A DNA stretch of 64,000 nucleotides from Entomohabitans teleogrylli. Lineage in GTDB: Bacteria; Pseudomonadota; Gammaproteobacteria; Enterobacterales; Enterobacteriaceae. A program made the position numbers and the translations under genes. Positions 28,705-38,367 of the stretch are shown piece by piece. The stretch's first letter is position 1. Every line of letters begins with the position of its first letter. Where the stretch lies: contig NZ_LLXO01000021.1 of the NCBI RefSeq assembly GCF_001484765.1, forward strand, positions 1 to 64,000, in the 5' to 3' direction. A model generated the notes under the pieces. The model saw nothing but the letters and a program-made list of their open reading frames with translations. It ran no database searches and was not told the DNA's origin.

Positions 28705-29073
28705 ATTAGCTACCGAGTGAAATTTTCTTAAATGCATCAACGGGGGTGGGTTGTATCGCGCGAGGTTGATAAGAAAAGGGCCATATTTAAGACTTTTTTG
28801 TCAGTCAATGTTAGTTCCGACGATTAGCCTTAGAATTGCGCGCATAAGTGCGCTTACTTTCGCTGTTTTATTAGTGCATTGTTTTTGTTGGTGATTATTT
28901 TTATTTTTAATTTTTTATGGCAATCCGCTGAATTGCTGTCAGGTTTGTGGTTATTTCATTGTTTTGAACAACGGGCACGCCGGTACAACACGGAAAATAT
29001 TCGCTGAATTCCTGAAAAACGCCAGTAAGTGTTTTGGTGGCGTTGTCGGGTTGCCGGATAACTGTAAAAAAAT

Positions 29074-29100
29074 TAATCTTTGCAGCGCTAAAACCGATAA
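29074..29100 (+). promoter_or_regulatory. Sigma-28 promoter of fliDST
   Basis: TAATCTTT (29074-29081), 11-bp spacer, ACCGATAA (29093-29100). The -10 matches the FliA consensus at 7 of 8 positions and the -35 at 6 of 8. It lies about 50 bp before the fliD ATG. Confidence 0.85.
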
Positions 29101-29149
29101 TTAATAGTATGACCATGAATGTATAAAATAACGCCACAAGGAGAGCCGG

Positions 29150-30589
29150 ATGGCGACTATATCATCCTTAGGTATTGGTTCCGGGTTGGATACGGCAACG
29201 ATGCTTGAGCAAATCAGGCGCGGCGAACAGGCGCGCCTGACCCCTTATACCGCGTTGCAGAGTAGCTATAAATCCAGGGTATCGGCCTGGGGATTGATCT
29301 CCGGTTCGCTGGCGGCGCTGCAAACCAACGTCGCAAAGCTCAATGGCGAAGCGTTTAACACGCTGGCGGTGAGCAGTAACACGGCATTTACCGCCACTGC
29401 CACCTCCGATGCGCGTGCGGATACCCATTCGGTGACGGTACACCAACTGGCGATGGCGCATAAGATCAAAACCGCGCCTCATCAGAGCCAGGAGCAACGG
29501 CTGGGCGCAGAGACCGGAGAGACGCGCACCATCACTATCGCCCAGCAGGACGGCAGCAAAATGCAAGTGAAGCTCAGGGATGATGAAACCTCTCTGAGTC
29601 AGATAGCCCGGGCGATTAACCGGGAAAATGGCGATGTCAGCGCCTCTGTTCAGCGTACCGACGAGGGGTATCAGTTGGTACTGAGCTCGAAAAAAACCGG
29701 CTCCGCAGGCGAGATGAGCGTGCGTGTGGACGGCGATGACCAGCTTGGCGACGTGTTAAATACCCGCCATGGCGGCGATGAGCAACAGGGGGACCGCATG
29801 ACGGTGGTCTCCGCGGCGCAGGATGCCCGGCTGACCGTCGACGGCAGCGATTTTACCCGTTCCAACAACACCATCAGCGATATTCTGGACGGCGTTACCC
29901 TGACCCTGAAGGCCGAATCCACGGAGGCCGAACAGTTAACGCTGAATAAAGACCCTTCAGCCGTCAAAAGCCGCGTGCAGGAGTTTGTCGCCCAGTACAA
30001 CTCGCTGATGGGACTTACGGCCAGCTCCAGTAAGTATGTCCCTTATGATGCTTCGAGTCTCGGGAATAACGAACTGGCCAGCGCCAATGCGCAAAATGGC
30101 GCCCTGATGGGGGATGCGACCCTGCGCGGTATGGTAGGGGAGCTGCGTTCGGCGGCGAATGGCGTGTATGGCCCTGGCGATGCGCAGTTTGGCGCTCTGG
30201 CGGATATCGGCATTAAGATTGATGCCGCCACCGGCCAGATGACCCTTGATGAAAGCAAGCTTGATGCGGCGATTTCCGACAATGCCGACGGCATCGCGCT
30301 GATGTTTGTCGGGAGTGAAGAGAACCCGGGGCTCGCCGCCACGCTGGACAGTATCATCACCAAATATATCGGGGATAAAGAGAATAAAATCGACGGCATT
30401 ATCCAGATGTCCACCGACAGCCTGAACTCGCAGGTCGATATTCTGCAAAATCAGATAGACAAAACACAGCGTCTGATTGACGCTTCCGTTGAGCGCCACC
30501 GGGTACAGTTCCAGCAGCTTGATACCACCATGAGTCGGCTTAACAGTATGAGCGCCCAGCTTTCGGCGATTTTGCAGACGTTGCGCTGA
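29150..30589 (+). CDS. fliD: FliD, filament cap protein
   Basis: A 479-residue cap (hook-associated protein 2) under which flagellin folds. The N-terminus MATISSLGIGSGLDTATMLEQ and the C-terminal coiled-coil (IDASVERHRVQFQQLDTTMSRL) are characteristic; the outer domains are variable. GGAGA precedes the ATG. First gene of fliDST, about the same size as in E. coli (468). Confidence 0.95.
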   Translation: MATISSLGIGSGLDTATMLEQIRRGEQARLTPYTALQSSYKSRVSAWGLISGSLAALQTNVAKLNGEAFNTLAVSSNTAFTATATSDARADTHSVTVHQLAMAHKIKTAPHQSQEQRLGAETGETRTITIAQQDGSKMQVKLRDDETSLSQIARAINRENGDVSASVQRTDEGYQLVLSSKKTGSAGEMSVRVDGDDQLGDVLNTRHGGDEQQGDRMTVVSAAQDARLTVDGSDFTRSNNTISDILDGVTLTLKAESTEAEQLTLNKDPSAVKSRVQEFVAQYNSLMGLTASSSKYVPYDASSLGNNELASANAQNGALMGDATLRGMVGELRSAANGVYGPGDAQFGALADIGIKIDAATGQMTLDESKLDAAISDNADGIALMFVGSEENPGLAATLDSIITKYIGDKENKIDGIIQMSTDSLNSQVDILQNQIDKTQRLIDASVERHRVQFQQLDTTMSRLNSMSAQLSAILQTLR

Positions 30590-30657
30590 TATTGATGATG
30601 TAAACCATTCCGGGTAGGACACCGGTGCGTTCTGCCCGTTCACCATGGAGTTTCGCT

Positions 30658-31065
30658 ATGTACGGTAGCCGGGAAATTAAAGCCTATGCCCAGGTGAGTC
30701 TGGAGAGCCAACTGGCGGGGGCGACGCCGCATCAACTCATCTCGATGCTGTTTGATGGCGCGCACAATGCGCTTGTGCGCGCGCAAATCTATTTCGCCAA
30801 CGGCGAGGTCGCGAAGCGCGGCGAGATGATCTCAAAGGCCATTAATATCATTGATAACGGGCTGCGCGCCGCCCTCGATCACGATCGGGGTAAAGAGATT
30901 GCCGGCCAGCTTGAGATGCTCTACGAATACATGTCACGTACTTTACTGGAATGCAATTTACGCAACGAACCGGAAAAACTGGCCCATATTGATGAGCTGT
31001 TAATGAACCTGGCCAGTACCTGGAAAGAAATTGACCCTCAGCACAGGCGGCTACCTCATGGCTAA
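30658..31065 (+). CDS. fliS: FliS, flagellin export chaperone
   Basis: A 135-residue helical chaperone that keeps FliC from polymerising in the cytoplasm. The ATG at 30658 (MYGSREIKAYAQVSLE) is the conserved start; the frame continues upstream without homology. The blocks TPHQLISMLFDGAHNAL and ISKAINIIDNGLRAALD are typical. Overlaps fliT by 8 bases. Confidence 0.95.
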   Translation: MYGSREIKAYAQVSLESQLAGATPHQLISMLFDGAHNALVRAQIYFANGEVAKRGEMISKAINIIDNGLRAALDHDRGKEIAGQLEMLYEYMSRTLLECNLRNEPEKLAHIDELLMNLASTWKEIDPQHRRLPHG

Positions 31066-31396
31066 GTCTTTTATTGCAGACTATGAAACGCTCTATCAAC
31101 AGAACACGCTACTCCTGGCGATGGCCAGACAGGGCGAGTGGCAGCGATTTATTGAACTGGCGGGGGACTATGTCACCACGCTGCAGGAGATGGTGGAACG
31201 CCAGCACAGTGAACTGATGCCCGACGAGAAAGCGCAATTGAGGGGGATTGTTAACCGCCTGATAGAAAATGAAGCTGAAATTAATCGCGTGTTGCAGGAT
31301 CGTCTTGATGTTCTGTGCCGGGATATGTCGGCGCTGAACCGCGGCAAAAAGTATACCCAGGCCTACTCAAGCCACTTCACCTCCATGCTCCAGTAA
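31058..31396 (+). CDS. fliT: FliT, FliD export chaperone and FlhDC antagonist
   Basis: A 112-residue small helical protein, weakly conserved in sequence but placed by position after fliS. The pattern LLAMARQGEWQRFIELAGDYV and ENEAEINRVLQDRLDVL follows the FliT family. By family knowledge it escorts FliD and, when FliD has been exported, binds FlhC and dampens class 2 transcription. I chose the ATG at 31058 overlapping fliS; a GTG/ATG upstream would add a non-conserved nine residues. Confidence 0.88.
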   Translation: MAKSFIADYETLYQQNTLLLAMARQGEWQRFIELAGDYVTTLQEMVERQHSELMPDEKAQLRGIVNRLIENEAEINRVLQDRLDVLCRDMSALNRGKKYTQAYSSHFTSMLQ

Positions 31397-31409
31397 CCCG
31401 CCGCGCTAT

Positions 31410-31440
31410 ATTCGCTGCCAGTCCGGCAGCGAATGGCGCT
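31410..31440 (+). terminator. Probable terminator after fliT
   Basis: A 10-bp perfect stem (ATTCGCTGCC at 31410-31419, GGCAGCGAAT at 31425-31434) with a 5-nt loop lies 14 bases past fliT. The T-rich stretch follows only after about 10 bases (TTTGTTTTTCTG), so it is less ideal than the other terminators here. It separates the convergent fliDST and flhBAE transcripts. Confidence 0.6.
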
Positions 31441-31480
31441 GATTGTTTGTTTTTCTGTTAATCTCCGCCCGTCCCCGGGG

Positions 31481-31912
31481 CTATTCATCTGTGGCCAGGG
31501 AGACGGCGTGGTTGACGGTCAGGGTATTGCTCACCACATGTAGCGGCGGCGTAAGCGGCCCGCGACGCTTAACGATATAGACAAACCAGAACGGACCGCG
31601 TGAAGGCAGCGCGACATCCGGTGTTAGCCTGCCCGCCAGGCCGTGAAGTTTAATGCAGCGGGCGGGGCTGCACAGGTGTGCCTCCAGCTCTGGCGGGGGC
31701 GGCGTCAGTAAAGCTATCTGCCATGAAATACGGGTCACCCGGGCCTGCGCCGTGGTACCCGGCGGCGCGGCCAGGCGTGAGCTACTGAGTTTTTGATTGC
31801 CGACGCTCAGCACGCCGCCAGCGCTCTTTTGACTCCAGGCGCCGCTGGCGGCGTGCAGCGTTAGCGGTAATGACAGGCAGAACAGGAGCGCGCAGCGCAC
31901 TCCCCGCTTCAT
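31481..31912 (-). CDS. flhE: FlhE, periplasmic flagellar protein
   Basis: A 143-residue exported protein with a Sec signal (about residues 1-21, ending LTLHAASG). The core has the two-cysteine motif LCSPARCIKL and the FWFVYIVKRRG / LTPPLHVVSNTLTVN pattern of FlhE. The family is confined to peritrichous enterobacteria and has been linked to sealing proton leak through the export apparatus. It starts within the flhA stop (4-base overlap). Its tail is about ten residues longer than the E. coli form. Confidence 0.9.
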   Translation of the reverse strand: MKRGVRCALLFCLSLPLTLHAASGAWSQKSAGGVLSVGNQKLSSSRLAAPPGTTAQARVTRISWQIALLTPPPPELEAHLCSPARCIKLHGLAGRLTPDVALPSRGPFWFVYIVKRRGPLTPPLHVVSNTLTVNHAVSLATDE

Positions 31913-34008
31913 GATGCACCGCCGATAATCCCGGTCATACGCACGGTGCGGTTGCTGCTGATCTCAAGGTTTGACAGCACCGCCAGTTGTGGGAAAACCC
32001 GCCGCAGGAAGCGTGACAGCATAAATCGCAGCGGTTGATTAACCAGCAGCACCAGCGGCGCGCCCAGCGACTCCTGCTGGAGAATCGCTTTCTCCGTCTG
32101 GCGCATCAGATTTTCGGCAATGCCCGGTTCAATAGCGCTGCCGCTCTGGCTGGCCTGAATCAGGAGCCTCTCAAGGTTAAGATCGAGACCAATAACCTGA
32201 ATCTCGTCGTCCCCCGGGAACCACTGCTGAGTAATCGCGCGGCCCAGCCGGATACGCACCTGGGCGGTCAGTTCGTCAGCATCGTGCTGCTGGCCCGGGA
32301 ATTCGGCCAGGGTATCGATGATGGTGCGCATATCACGAATCGAGATACGTTCCGCCAGCAGGTTTTGCAGCACCTTGTGGAAGGTGGTCAGGGATATCAC
32401 GCCGGGGATCAGATCTTCGGTCAGTTTCGGCATCTCTTTGCCAAGACGCTCCAGCAACTGCTGGGTCTCCTGGCGACCAAACAACTCATCAGTATGGCTG
32501 GCGATCAGGTGATTAAGATGCGTGGCGATGACCGAACTGGCGTCCACCACGGTATAGCCGAGGGTCTGGGCCTGTTCGCGCAGCACCTCATCAATCCAGA
32601 TGGCCGGCAGGCCAAATGCCGGCTCCTGGCAGGGCGTGCCGGGCAGGGAGCCTTCCGAACAGCCGGGATTAATCGCCATCAGCCGGTCAGGCTGCGCTTC
32701 GCCGCGGCCAATCTCCACCCCCTTGAGCAGAATGCGATACGCGCAGGGCGACAGTTCGAGATTATCGCGGATATGGACCGGCGGCGGCAGAAATCCCATC
32801 TCCTGGGCGAACTTCTTGCGGATTCCGCGGATACGCGTCAACAACTGGCCGTTTTGCGCGCTGTCGACAATCGGGATCAGGCGGTAGCCGACCTCCAGCC
32901 CGAGTGCGTCTTCCAGTTGCACATCAGCCCAGGAGGCTTCGCTGATCTGCGCGGCTTCAGCCTGGGCCTGGGCGCTGGCTTTTTCCTCATTGCGCCGGGG
33001 GCTGGCGTCGTTTTGCAACTCGCGCCCGCGCAGCCACCAGGCCACGCCGAGCAGAGAACCGGTAAACAGCAGAAACACCAGGTTCGGCATACCGGGAATA
33101 ATCCCCAGCAGGCCGACGATAGCGGCGGTCAGCACCATGACGCGCGGGTTGTTAAACAACTGGCCGATCATCTGTTCGCCGACATCCTGGTCGGTGGCGA
33201 CGCGAGTGACGATAACCCCGGCGGCGGTCGAGATAATCAACGCCGGAATTTGTCCTACCAGACCGTCGCCAATGGTCAGGAGAGTGTAGGTCTGGCCTGC
33301 CGTGGAGAGATTCATATCGTGTTGCAGAATACCCACCAGCAGGCCGCCGATAATCGTGACGGCCATGATTATCAAACCGGCGATGGCGTCGCCACGCACG
33401 AATTTGCTGGCGCCGTCCATCGAACCATAAAAATTGGATTCCTGGGTGACGGTATTGCGACGCTTTCTGGCCTCTTCTTCACCGATTAGCCCGGCGTTGA
33501 GATCGGCATCGATAGCCATCTGTTTACCCGGCATCCCGTCCAGCACAAAACGGGCGCCCACTTCCGCGATACGTCCGGCGCCTTTGGTGATGACCATAAA
33601 ATTGATAATCACCAGGATGGCGAAAACCACGATACCGATGGCGAAATTGCCGCCGACCAGAAAATGGCCAAAGGCTTCAACCACCCGCCCCGCGGCATGG
33701 GATCCGTTATGCCCCTCCATCAGGATAATGCGCGTTGAGGCGATATTCAGCGCCAGACGCAGCAGGGTGGAAAACAGCAGTATGGTGGGAAACGCCGAGA
33801 AATCGAGGGTCTTCTGAGTAAACATCGCCACCAGCAATATCATCAGCGACAGGACAATGTTAAAGGTAAACAGCATATCGAGGATAAAAGGCGGCAGCGG
33901 CAGTACCATCATGGCGAGGATCATCATGATGAATACTGGCCCGGCGAGGATCTGCCACTGGGTCTGTTTCAGATCAGGGATGCGTAGTTTGCTAGCGTAG
34001 CCGGCCAT
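31909..34008 (-). CDS. flhA: FlhA, export gate ion-channel protein
   Basis: A 699-residue inner-membrane component of the flagellar type III secretion gate. The first 330 residues hold eight membrane helices with the conserved cytoplasmic loop (GAGRIAEVGARFVLDGMPGKQMAID). The C-terminal half is the nonameric cytosolic ring that docks chaperones and substrates. The start codon overlaps the flhB stop by one base (TAATG). Length is close to E. coli FlhA (692). Confidence 0.97.
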   Translation of the reverse strand: MAGYASKLRIPDLKQTQWQILAGPVFIMMILAMMVLPLPPFILDMLFTFNIVLSLMILLVAMFTQKTLDFSAFPTILLFSTLLRLALNIASTRIILMEGHNGSHAAGRVVEAFGHFLVGGNFAIGIVVFAILVIINFMVITKGAGRIAEVGARFVLDGMPGKQMAIDADLNAGLIGEEEARKRRNTVTQESNFYGSMDGASKFVRGDAIAGLIIMAVTIIGGLLVGILQHDMNLSTAGQTYTLLTIGDGLVGQIPALIISTAAGVIVTRVATDQDVGEQMIGQLFNNPRVMVLTAAIVGLLGIIPGMPNLVFLLFTGSLLGVAWWLRGRELQNDASPRRNEEKASAQAQAEAAQISEASWADVQLEDALGLEVGYRLIPIVDSAQNGQLLTRIRGIRKKFAQEMGFLPPPVHIRDNLELSPCAYRILLKGVEIGRGEAQPDRLMAINPGCSEGSLPGTPCQEPAFGLPAIWIDEVLREQAQTLGYTVVDASSVIATHLNHLIASHTDELFGRQETQQLLERLGKEMPKLTEDLIPGVISLTTFHKVLQNLLAERISIRDMRTIIDTLAEFPGQQHDADELTAQVRIRLGRAITQQWFPGDDEIQVIGLDLNLERLLIQASQSGSAIEPGIAENLMRQTEKAILQQESLGAPLVLLVNQPLRFMLSRFLRRVFPQLAVLSNLEISSNRTVRMTGIIGGAS

Positions 34009-35156
34009 TACTCTTGACTCTCTTGTGGGAAATCCAGTGCCGCGGGCACCGGTAAGTTGGTTGGTTTAGCGGGCGCGGTACCGCCGTTCTGGCGCCACTG
34101 GCGCAGGCCATAGACCCAGGCCAGCACCTCCGCCACCGCGCTGTAGAGTTCGCCGGGGATCGGTTCGCCGGGTTCGCAATGGCGGAACAGCGCTCGCGCC
34201 AGCGGCGGCGCTTCGAGCGTCGGAATACGGTGCTCGCGACCCAGCTCTCTGATTTTCAACGCCGTTTCCCCGGCGCCCTTAGCCAGCAGCACCGGGGCGG
34301 CCATTGTGCCCTCCCGGTAGTTGAGCGCCACGGCGTAGTGGGTGGGGTTGGTGATGATGACATCGGCTTTCGGGACTTCACTCATCATGCGCGAGCGCGC
34401 GGCAGCGCGCTGGAGCTGCCTGATGCGCCCTTTAATATGCGGATTGCCTTCGGTCTGTTTCATTTCGTCGCGGATTTCCTGACGCGTCATACGCAGTTTC
34501 TTCAGGTGGCTGAAAATCTGCCAGAACACGTCGTAACCGACCATTGGGATTAGCGCGAGGATCACCATCAGCAAACATCCGGCGATCAGCCCGCGGGCAG
34601 CGCCGAGCGCCTCCCCTGGCGGCATGGCGCTGAGTTGCAGCAACGAGTGTTTACTGGCGTAGAGAAACAGTCCGGCGGCCGTGGCCACCAGTGCTACCTT
34701 AAGGACGCTTTTGAGAAGTTCCGAAACCATCTGCGCAGACACCATGCGCTTCAGACCAGACAGCGGATTGAGGCGTTTAAGATCGACTTTCAGCGATTTA
34801 GCGCTGAAATTGATGCCCCCGAGCAGCATCGGCGCCACCAGCCCGGTAAGCAGCAATCCCAGCAGCAGCGGCACCACCGAGGTCGCCGCCATGACCAGCA
34901 GGTGTCGCAACTGGCGCGCCATGGCGCTGGCGTCGAGTAGCAGCATGCGGTCGAAACTCAGGCCGCTGTGCAGCAACAGCGCCAGCCGCCGGGCGATGAG
35001 ATCGCCGCCAGAGACGATAAGCCCCCAGCCCACCAGTAACATCAGCAGTGACGTCAGTTCCCTGGAGCGGGGAACATTGCCCTCCTGGCGAACTTTCGCC
35101 TTGCGCTGGGGGGTAGGTTCTTCGGTCTTTTCTGCATCACTGTCCTGCTGTGACAT
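34008..35156 (-). CDS. flhB: FlhB, export gate substrate-specificity switch
   Basis: A 382-residue gate protein with four membrane helices and a cytosolic domain that cleaves itself at Asn-Pro in ITNPTHYAVAL (about residues 267-277). Cleavage with FliK input switches export from hook to filament substrates. The N-terminus (EKTEEPTPQRKAKVRQEG) is standard. It follows cheZ after about 90 bases, so flhBAE is either in the same transcript as cheRBYZ or has a promoter in that gap. Confidence 0.97.
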   Translation of the reverse strand: MSQQDSDAEKTEEPTPQRKAKVRQEGNVPRSRELTSLLMLLVGWGLIVSGGDLIARRLALLLHSGLSFDRMLLLDASAMARQLRHLLVMAATSVVPLLLGLLLTGLVAPMLLGGINFSAKSLKVDLKRLNPLSGLKRMVSAQMVSELLKSVLKVALVATAAGLFLYASKHSLLQLSAMPPGEALGAARGLIAGCLLMVILALIPMVGYDVFWQIFSHLKKLRMTRQEIRDEMKQTEGNPHIKGRIRQLQRAAARSRMMSEVPKADVIITNPTHYAVALNYREGTMAAPVLLAKGAGETALKIRELGREHRIPTLEAPPLARALFRHCEPGEPIPGELYSAVAEVLAWVYGLRQWRQNGGTAPAKPTNLPVPAALDFPQESQE

Positions 35157-35246
35157 TGGCTCCGGATTCTCTGTGGCGGTAAAAGGGTGTTGCTGATCCA
35201 GGCCGCGGGGGTGAGTGGGCGGCGTGGGTTAGCGGATTCGGGCGCG

Positions 35247-35888
35247 TTAAAAGCCCAGGCTTTCCAGCAGATCGTCAACCTGATCCTGGGTGGCGACGAC
35301 GCCGCTTTTTGACTGATCGATTTGCGGCCCGTTTTTCAGGTTGCTCGTGGTTTGCGACTCCTGAGGGTAGGGGACATTTTCCAGCAGCACCTGAATAAGC
35401 TCTTTTTCAACCTGCTCGATAAGATTCATCATCCGCTGGATAACCTGGCCGGTGAGATCCTGAAAATCCTGGGCCATCATGATTTCCATCAGTTGCTCAT
35501 TGGTTTGGGCGGCGATTTTCGGGGTATCGCTGAGGAAACGACGGGTATCGTTGACCAGCGCTTTGGCGAGCGTCAGTTCCTGTGGGGCCGCGAACCAGGC
35601 GTCCCAGCGCGCGCTCAGGGCGCTGGCGGAGGCGCTGAGTTCATCCTGCAGCGGGCGCGCGGTCTCCACGCAGGTCAGGGCGCGGTCGGCGGCCTGGGAG
35701 GTTTTCCCCACCACATAGCACAGGCGATCGCGGGCATCGGGGATCGCCTCCGCGGCGTCAATAATCGCCCGCTCAAGGCCAAGATTGGTCAGGCTGTCGC
35801 GCAGCAGACGGGTGAGATGGCCAATGCGCGAGAAAAGCTCTTTGAAATTCTCGTCTGGGGGCGTCATTTTTTCCTTTTGCGCATCCAT
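35247..35888 (-). CDS. cheZ: CheZ, CheY-P phosphatase
   Basis: A 213-residue helical protein that dephosphorylates CheY-P. The catalytic region [18 protein letters not shown] carries the key Asp and Gln residues, and the C-terminal peptide [13 protein letters not shown] is the CheY-binding tail. I chose the ATG at 35888, two bases past the cheY stop; a GTG at 35897 overlaps cheY. The receptor, CheA, CheB, CheR, CheW, CheY and CheZ together make the standard enterobacterial pathway. Confidence 0.95.
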   Translation of the reverse strand: MDAQKEKMTPPDENFKELFSRIGHLTRLLRDSLTNLGLERAIIDAAEAIPDARDRLCYVVGKTSQAADRALTCVETARPLQDELSASASALSARWDAWFAAPQELTLAKALVNDTRRFLSDTPKIAAQTNEQLMEIMMAQDFQDLTGQVIQRMMNLIEQVEKELIQVLLENVPYPQESQTTSNLKNGPQIDQSKSGVVATQDQVDDLLESLGF

Positions 35889-35890
35889 GC

Positions 35891-36280
35891 TTACCACCCG
35901 AGCTTTTCAAAAATTTTGCTGAGCTTTTCTTCCAGCGTGGCGGCGGTAAATGGTTTCACCACATAGCCGCTAGCGCCGGCCTGGGCGGCGGCAATGATAT
36001 TTTCCCGCTTGGCTTCCGCCGTCACCATCAGCACCGGCAGGTGGCTGAGGGCGCCGTCCTTGCGAACCGCTGACAACAGTTCCAGTCCGTCCAGATTGGG
36101 CATATTCCAGTCGCTGATGACAAAGTCGTATTTTTCTTCACGTAATTTCCCCAGCGCATCAAGGCCGTCCTCCGCTTCGTCGACGTTATTAAAGCCAAGA
36201 TCTTTAAGCAGGTTACGGACAATGCGACGCATGGTGGCGAAATCATCGACCACCAGGAAGCGTAAATTTTTATCGGCCAT
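35891..36280 (-). CDS. cheY: CheY, chemotaxis response regulator
   Basis: A 129-residue single-domain receiver. The acid pocket (VVDD), the phosphorylated Asp in [11 protein letters not shown], the Thr in MVTAEA and the Lys in VVKPF are all conserved. CheY-P binds FliM to reverse the motor. Almost identical in layout to E. coli CheY. It precedes cheZ by two bases and follows cheB after 62. Confidence 0.97.
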   Translation of the reverse strand: MADKNLRFLVVDDFATMRRIVRNLLKDLGFNNVDEAEDGLDALGKLREEKYDFVISDWNMPNLDGLELLSAVRKDGALSHLPVLMVTAEAKRENIIAAAQAGASGYVVKPFTAATLEEKLSKIFEKLGW

Positions 36281-36342
36281 ATTGATTCCTGATATTGGTT
36301 ATCCCCGCTGGCGGGGCAGGTAAGTAAGCAGCGACGGCTGCG

Positions 36343-37389
36343 TTAGATTCGGTGTCCCTGGCCCGTCACGCTATTCAGCATCTGCTGGCTCATCTGTTCC
36401 AGGTCGACTATCTGACAGGCGGCGCCTGACAGGATGGCTTCACGCGGCATACCAAAAACCACGCAGCTTTTTTCACTCTGCGCCAGGGTATGGGCGCCGG
36501 CCTGGCGCATGGCCAGTAGCCCTTTGGCGCCGTCGTTGCCCATGCCGGTGAGGATAACGCCGGTGGCGTTTTTCCCGGCGCAGGCGGCGACAGAGTGGAA
36601 CAGGACATCCACTGACGGACGATGGCGGTTAACCGGCGCGTCGTCGTGGATACGGATATGGTAATTAGCGCCGCTGCGCGCCAGTTCCATATGCCGCGCT
36701 CCCGGGGCGATATAAGCATGGCCGGGGAGCACCCGCTCGCCGTCCTGCGCTTCCCTGACGGCGATGCGGCACAGTTTGTCCAGCCGGGCGGCAAAAGAGT
36801 GGGTAAAACCGGCGGGCATATGCTGAGTGATCACCAGACCCGGACAGGAACCCGGAAGCGGCTCCAGGACCTGACGCAGCGCTTCCGTACCGCCGGTGGA
36901 AGCGCCGATGGCAATGATTTTCTCGCTGCCCGGTCGCGGCGCGCAGAGCATCGTGGGGGGCGGCGTGTGAGCGGGACGGCGGCGAACCACGGCGTTTGCC
37001 GCAATGCGAATTTTTTCCGCAATGGTTTCGCTGTATTGCTGCATGCCCTCTTTAATGCCCATTTGCGGTTTGGCGACAAAATCGACGGCGCCAAGTTCCA
37101 GCGCGCTCAGGGTAATCTCTGAGCCTTTGCTGGTCAGGGTAGAGATCATCACGACCGGCATGGGCCGCAGGCGCATCAGATGCGCCAGGAAATCGAGGCC
37201 ATCCATGCGCGGCATTTCGACATCCAGGGTCAGGACGTCGGGGTTAAAACGTTTGATCAGATCGCGGGCGATAAGCGGGTCCGGCGCCGTGGCTACCATC
37301 TCCATATCGGGCTGTTGATTGACGATGTCGCTGATAATATTGCGGATAAGCGCGGAGTCATCCACGCACAGCACTTTAATCTTGTTCAT
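36343..37389 (-). CDS. cheB: CheB, receptor methylesterase/deamidase
   Basis: A 348-residue response regulator. The N-terminal receiver has the phospho-Asp in [16 protein letters not shown]. The C-terminal esterase has the Ser in [12 protein letters not shown], the His in [13 protein letters not shown] and the Asp in GMGNDGA. It removes methyl groups from receptor glutamates, opposing CheR. Overlaps cheR by 4 bases. Confidence 0.97.
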   Translation of the reverse strand: MNKIKVLCVDDSALIRNIISDIVNQQPDMEMVATAPDPLIARDLIKRFNPDVLTLDVEMPRMDGLDFLAHLMRLRPMPVVMISTLTSKGSEITLSALELGAVDFVAKPQMGIKEGMQQYSETIAEKIRIAANAVVRRRPAHTPPPTMLCAPRPGSEKIIAIGASTGGTEALRQVLEPLPGSCPGLVITQHMPAGFTHSFAARLDKLCRIAVREAQDGERVLPGHAYIAPGARHMELARSGANYHIRIHDDAPVNRHRPSVDVLFHSVAACAGKNATGVILTGMGNDGAKGLLAMRQAGAHTLAQSEKSCVVFGMPREAILSGAACQIVDLEQMSQQMLNSVTGQGHRI

Positions 37390-38249
37390 CCTCTCTCCCC
37401 GGACAGTTCATACACGGATTGGCCGCGCAGGCGAAAAGACCCATTGATATTGCCGAAGTGTTCAGAATGACCAACGAATAAAAGACCGCCTGGCTTGAGT
37501 AATCCGGCAAAGCGCTTGAGCAGCAGGGTCTGGGTTTTCTGGTCGAAATAGATCATCACATTGCGACAGAAAATCGCGTCAAACGGCGCGGGAACATCCC
37601 AGGTCTGATCCAGTAAATTGAGGTGCTGGTAATGAATCGTCTCCAGCAGCGTTTTTCTGACTTTCACCCGATTTTGCTGGGCGCCGACGCCGCGCAGGAA
37701 GTAATGTTTTTTTTGTTCAGCCGTCAGGCTGCTGAGGTCGTTTAAGCGATAAATACCTGCTCTGGCGGTGGACAGAACATCGGTATCGATATCTGTCGCC
37801 CATACCCGTGGGCCGGCGGCGCAGCGGCCTAACGTTTCATCCAGTGTGATAGCGACGGAACAGGCCTCCTCGCCAGTGGAGGCGGCGGTACACCATACGC
37901 TGTAGGCGCCGCGTCGCGCCTGCGCGTGCCCGGCGAGAATCGGAAAATGATAAGACTCGCGGAAAAATGAGGTCAGATTGGTGGTGAGCGCGTTAATAAA
38001 TGCCTGCCACTCGGCGCAGTGAGGGTTGTCCTCCAGATAGCGCAGATAGTCGCTAAAATGGGTCATGTTCAATTCACGCAGGCGGCGTGAAAGACGGTTA
38101 TAGACCATATCGCGTTTCTGATGGGTGAGCACAATACCGGCGCGCTGGTAAATCAGGGCGCCGATTCTGGCAATTTCAGCGCTGCTAATACTTTCCTCGA
38201 TCGATAATGCGCGAGGGGTGGTTTGAGCAGCACGACAAATATTATTCAT
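37386..38249 (-). CDS. cheR: CheR, receptor methyltransferase
   Basis: A 287-residue S-adenosylmethionine-dependent methyltransferase. An N-terminal helical domain ([22 protein letters not shown]) precedes a Rossmann fold with [12 protein letters not shown] and the motif [15 protein letters not shown] chose the ATG at 38249 (MNNICRAAQ) because GGA lies 8 bases upstream, the length matches E. coli CheR (286), and the likely sigma-28 start of transcription near 38278 would leave no leader for the first in-frame ATG at 38276. It heads cheRBYZ directly after fliE, with no receptor gene before it. Confidence 0.93.
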   Translation of the reverse strand: MNNICRAAQTTPRALSIEESISSAEIARIGALIYQRAGIVLTHQKRDMVYNRLSRRLRELNMTHFSDYLRYLEDNPHCAEWQAFINALTTNLTSFFRESYHFPILAGHAQARRGAYSVWCTAASTGEEACSVAITLDETLGRCAAGPRVWATDIDTDVLSTARAGIYRLNDLSSLTAEQKKHYFLRGVGAQQNRVKVRKTLLETIHYQHLNLLDQTWDVPAPFDAIFCRNVMIYFDQKTQTLLLKRFAGLLKPGGLLFVGHSEHFGNINGSFRLRGQSVYELSGERG

Positions 38250-38284
38250 ATATGGCATCCGGCGCAGGATGATCAACAGACGGG

Positions 38285-38312
38285 TTATCGCCGCCAGCGA
38301 AGAGAAACATCA
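38285..38312 (-). promoter_or_regulatory. Possible sigma-28 promoter of cheRBYZ
   Basis: On the minus strand: TGATGTTT (38312-38305), 12-bp spacer, GGCGATAA (38292-38285). The -10 matches the FliA consensus at 7 of 8 positions and the -35 at 6 of 8. The spacer is one base longer than usual, which lowers confidence. It would let the chemotaxis genes be expressed late, independently of fliE. Confidence 0.55.
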
Positions 38313-38367
38313 ATACTTCGGTCAATACAGTGTTGCTGGTGTGTTTATTGGGCGTTAATGACACGGT

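Larger units (their letters stand above)
28604..29149. promoter_or_regulatory. Divergent fliC-fliD intergenic region
   Basis: 546 bp of AT-rich DNA between the divergent fliC and fliD genes, holding one sigma-28 promoter for each. The 340 bp between the two promoters has no gene I can support; a 76-codon minus-strand frame at 28907-29137 has no recognisable features. The gap is long for two class 3 promoters. Confidence 0.6.

Noticed and set aside
28907..29137. A 76-codon minus-strand frame between fliC and fliD
   Set aside because: It begins with a hydrophobic run but has no ribosome site or family resemblance, and overlaps the fliD sigma-28 promoter.
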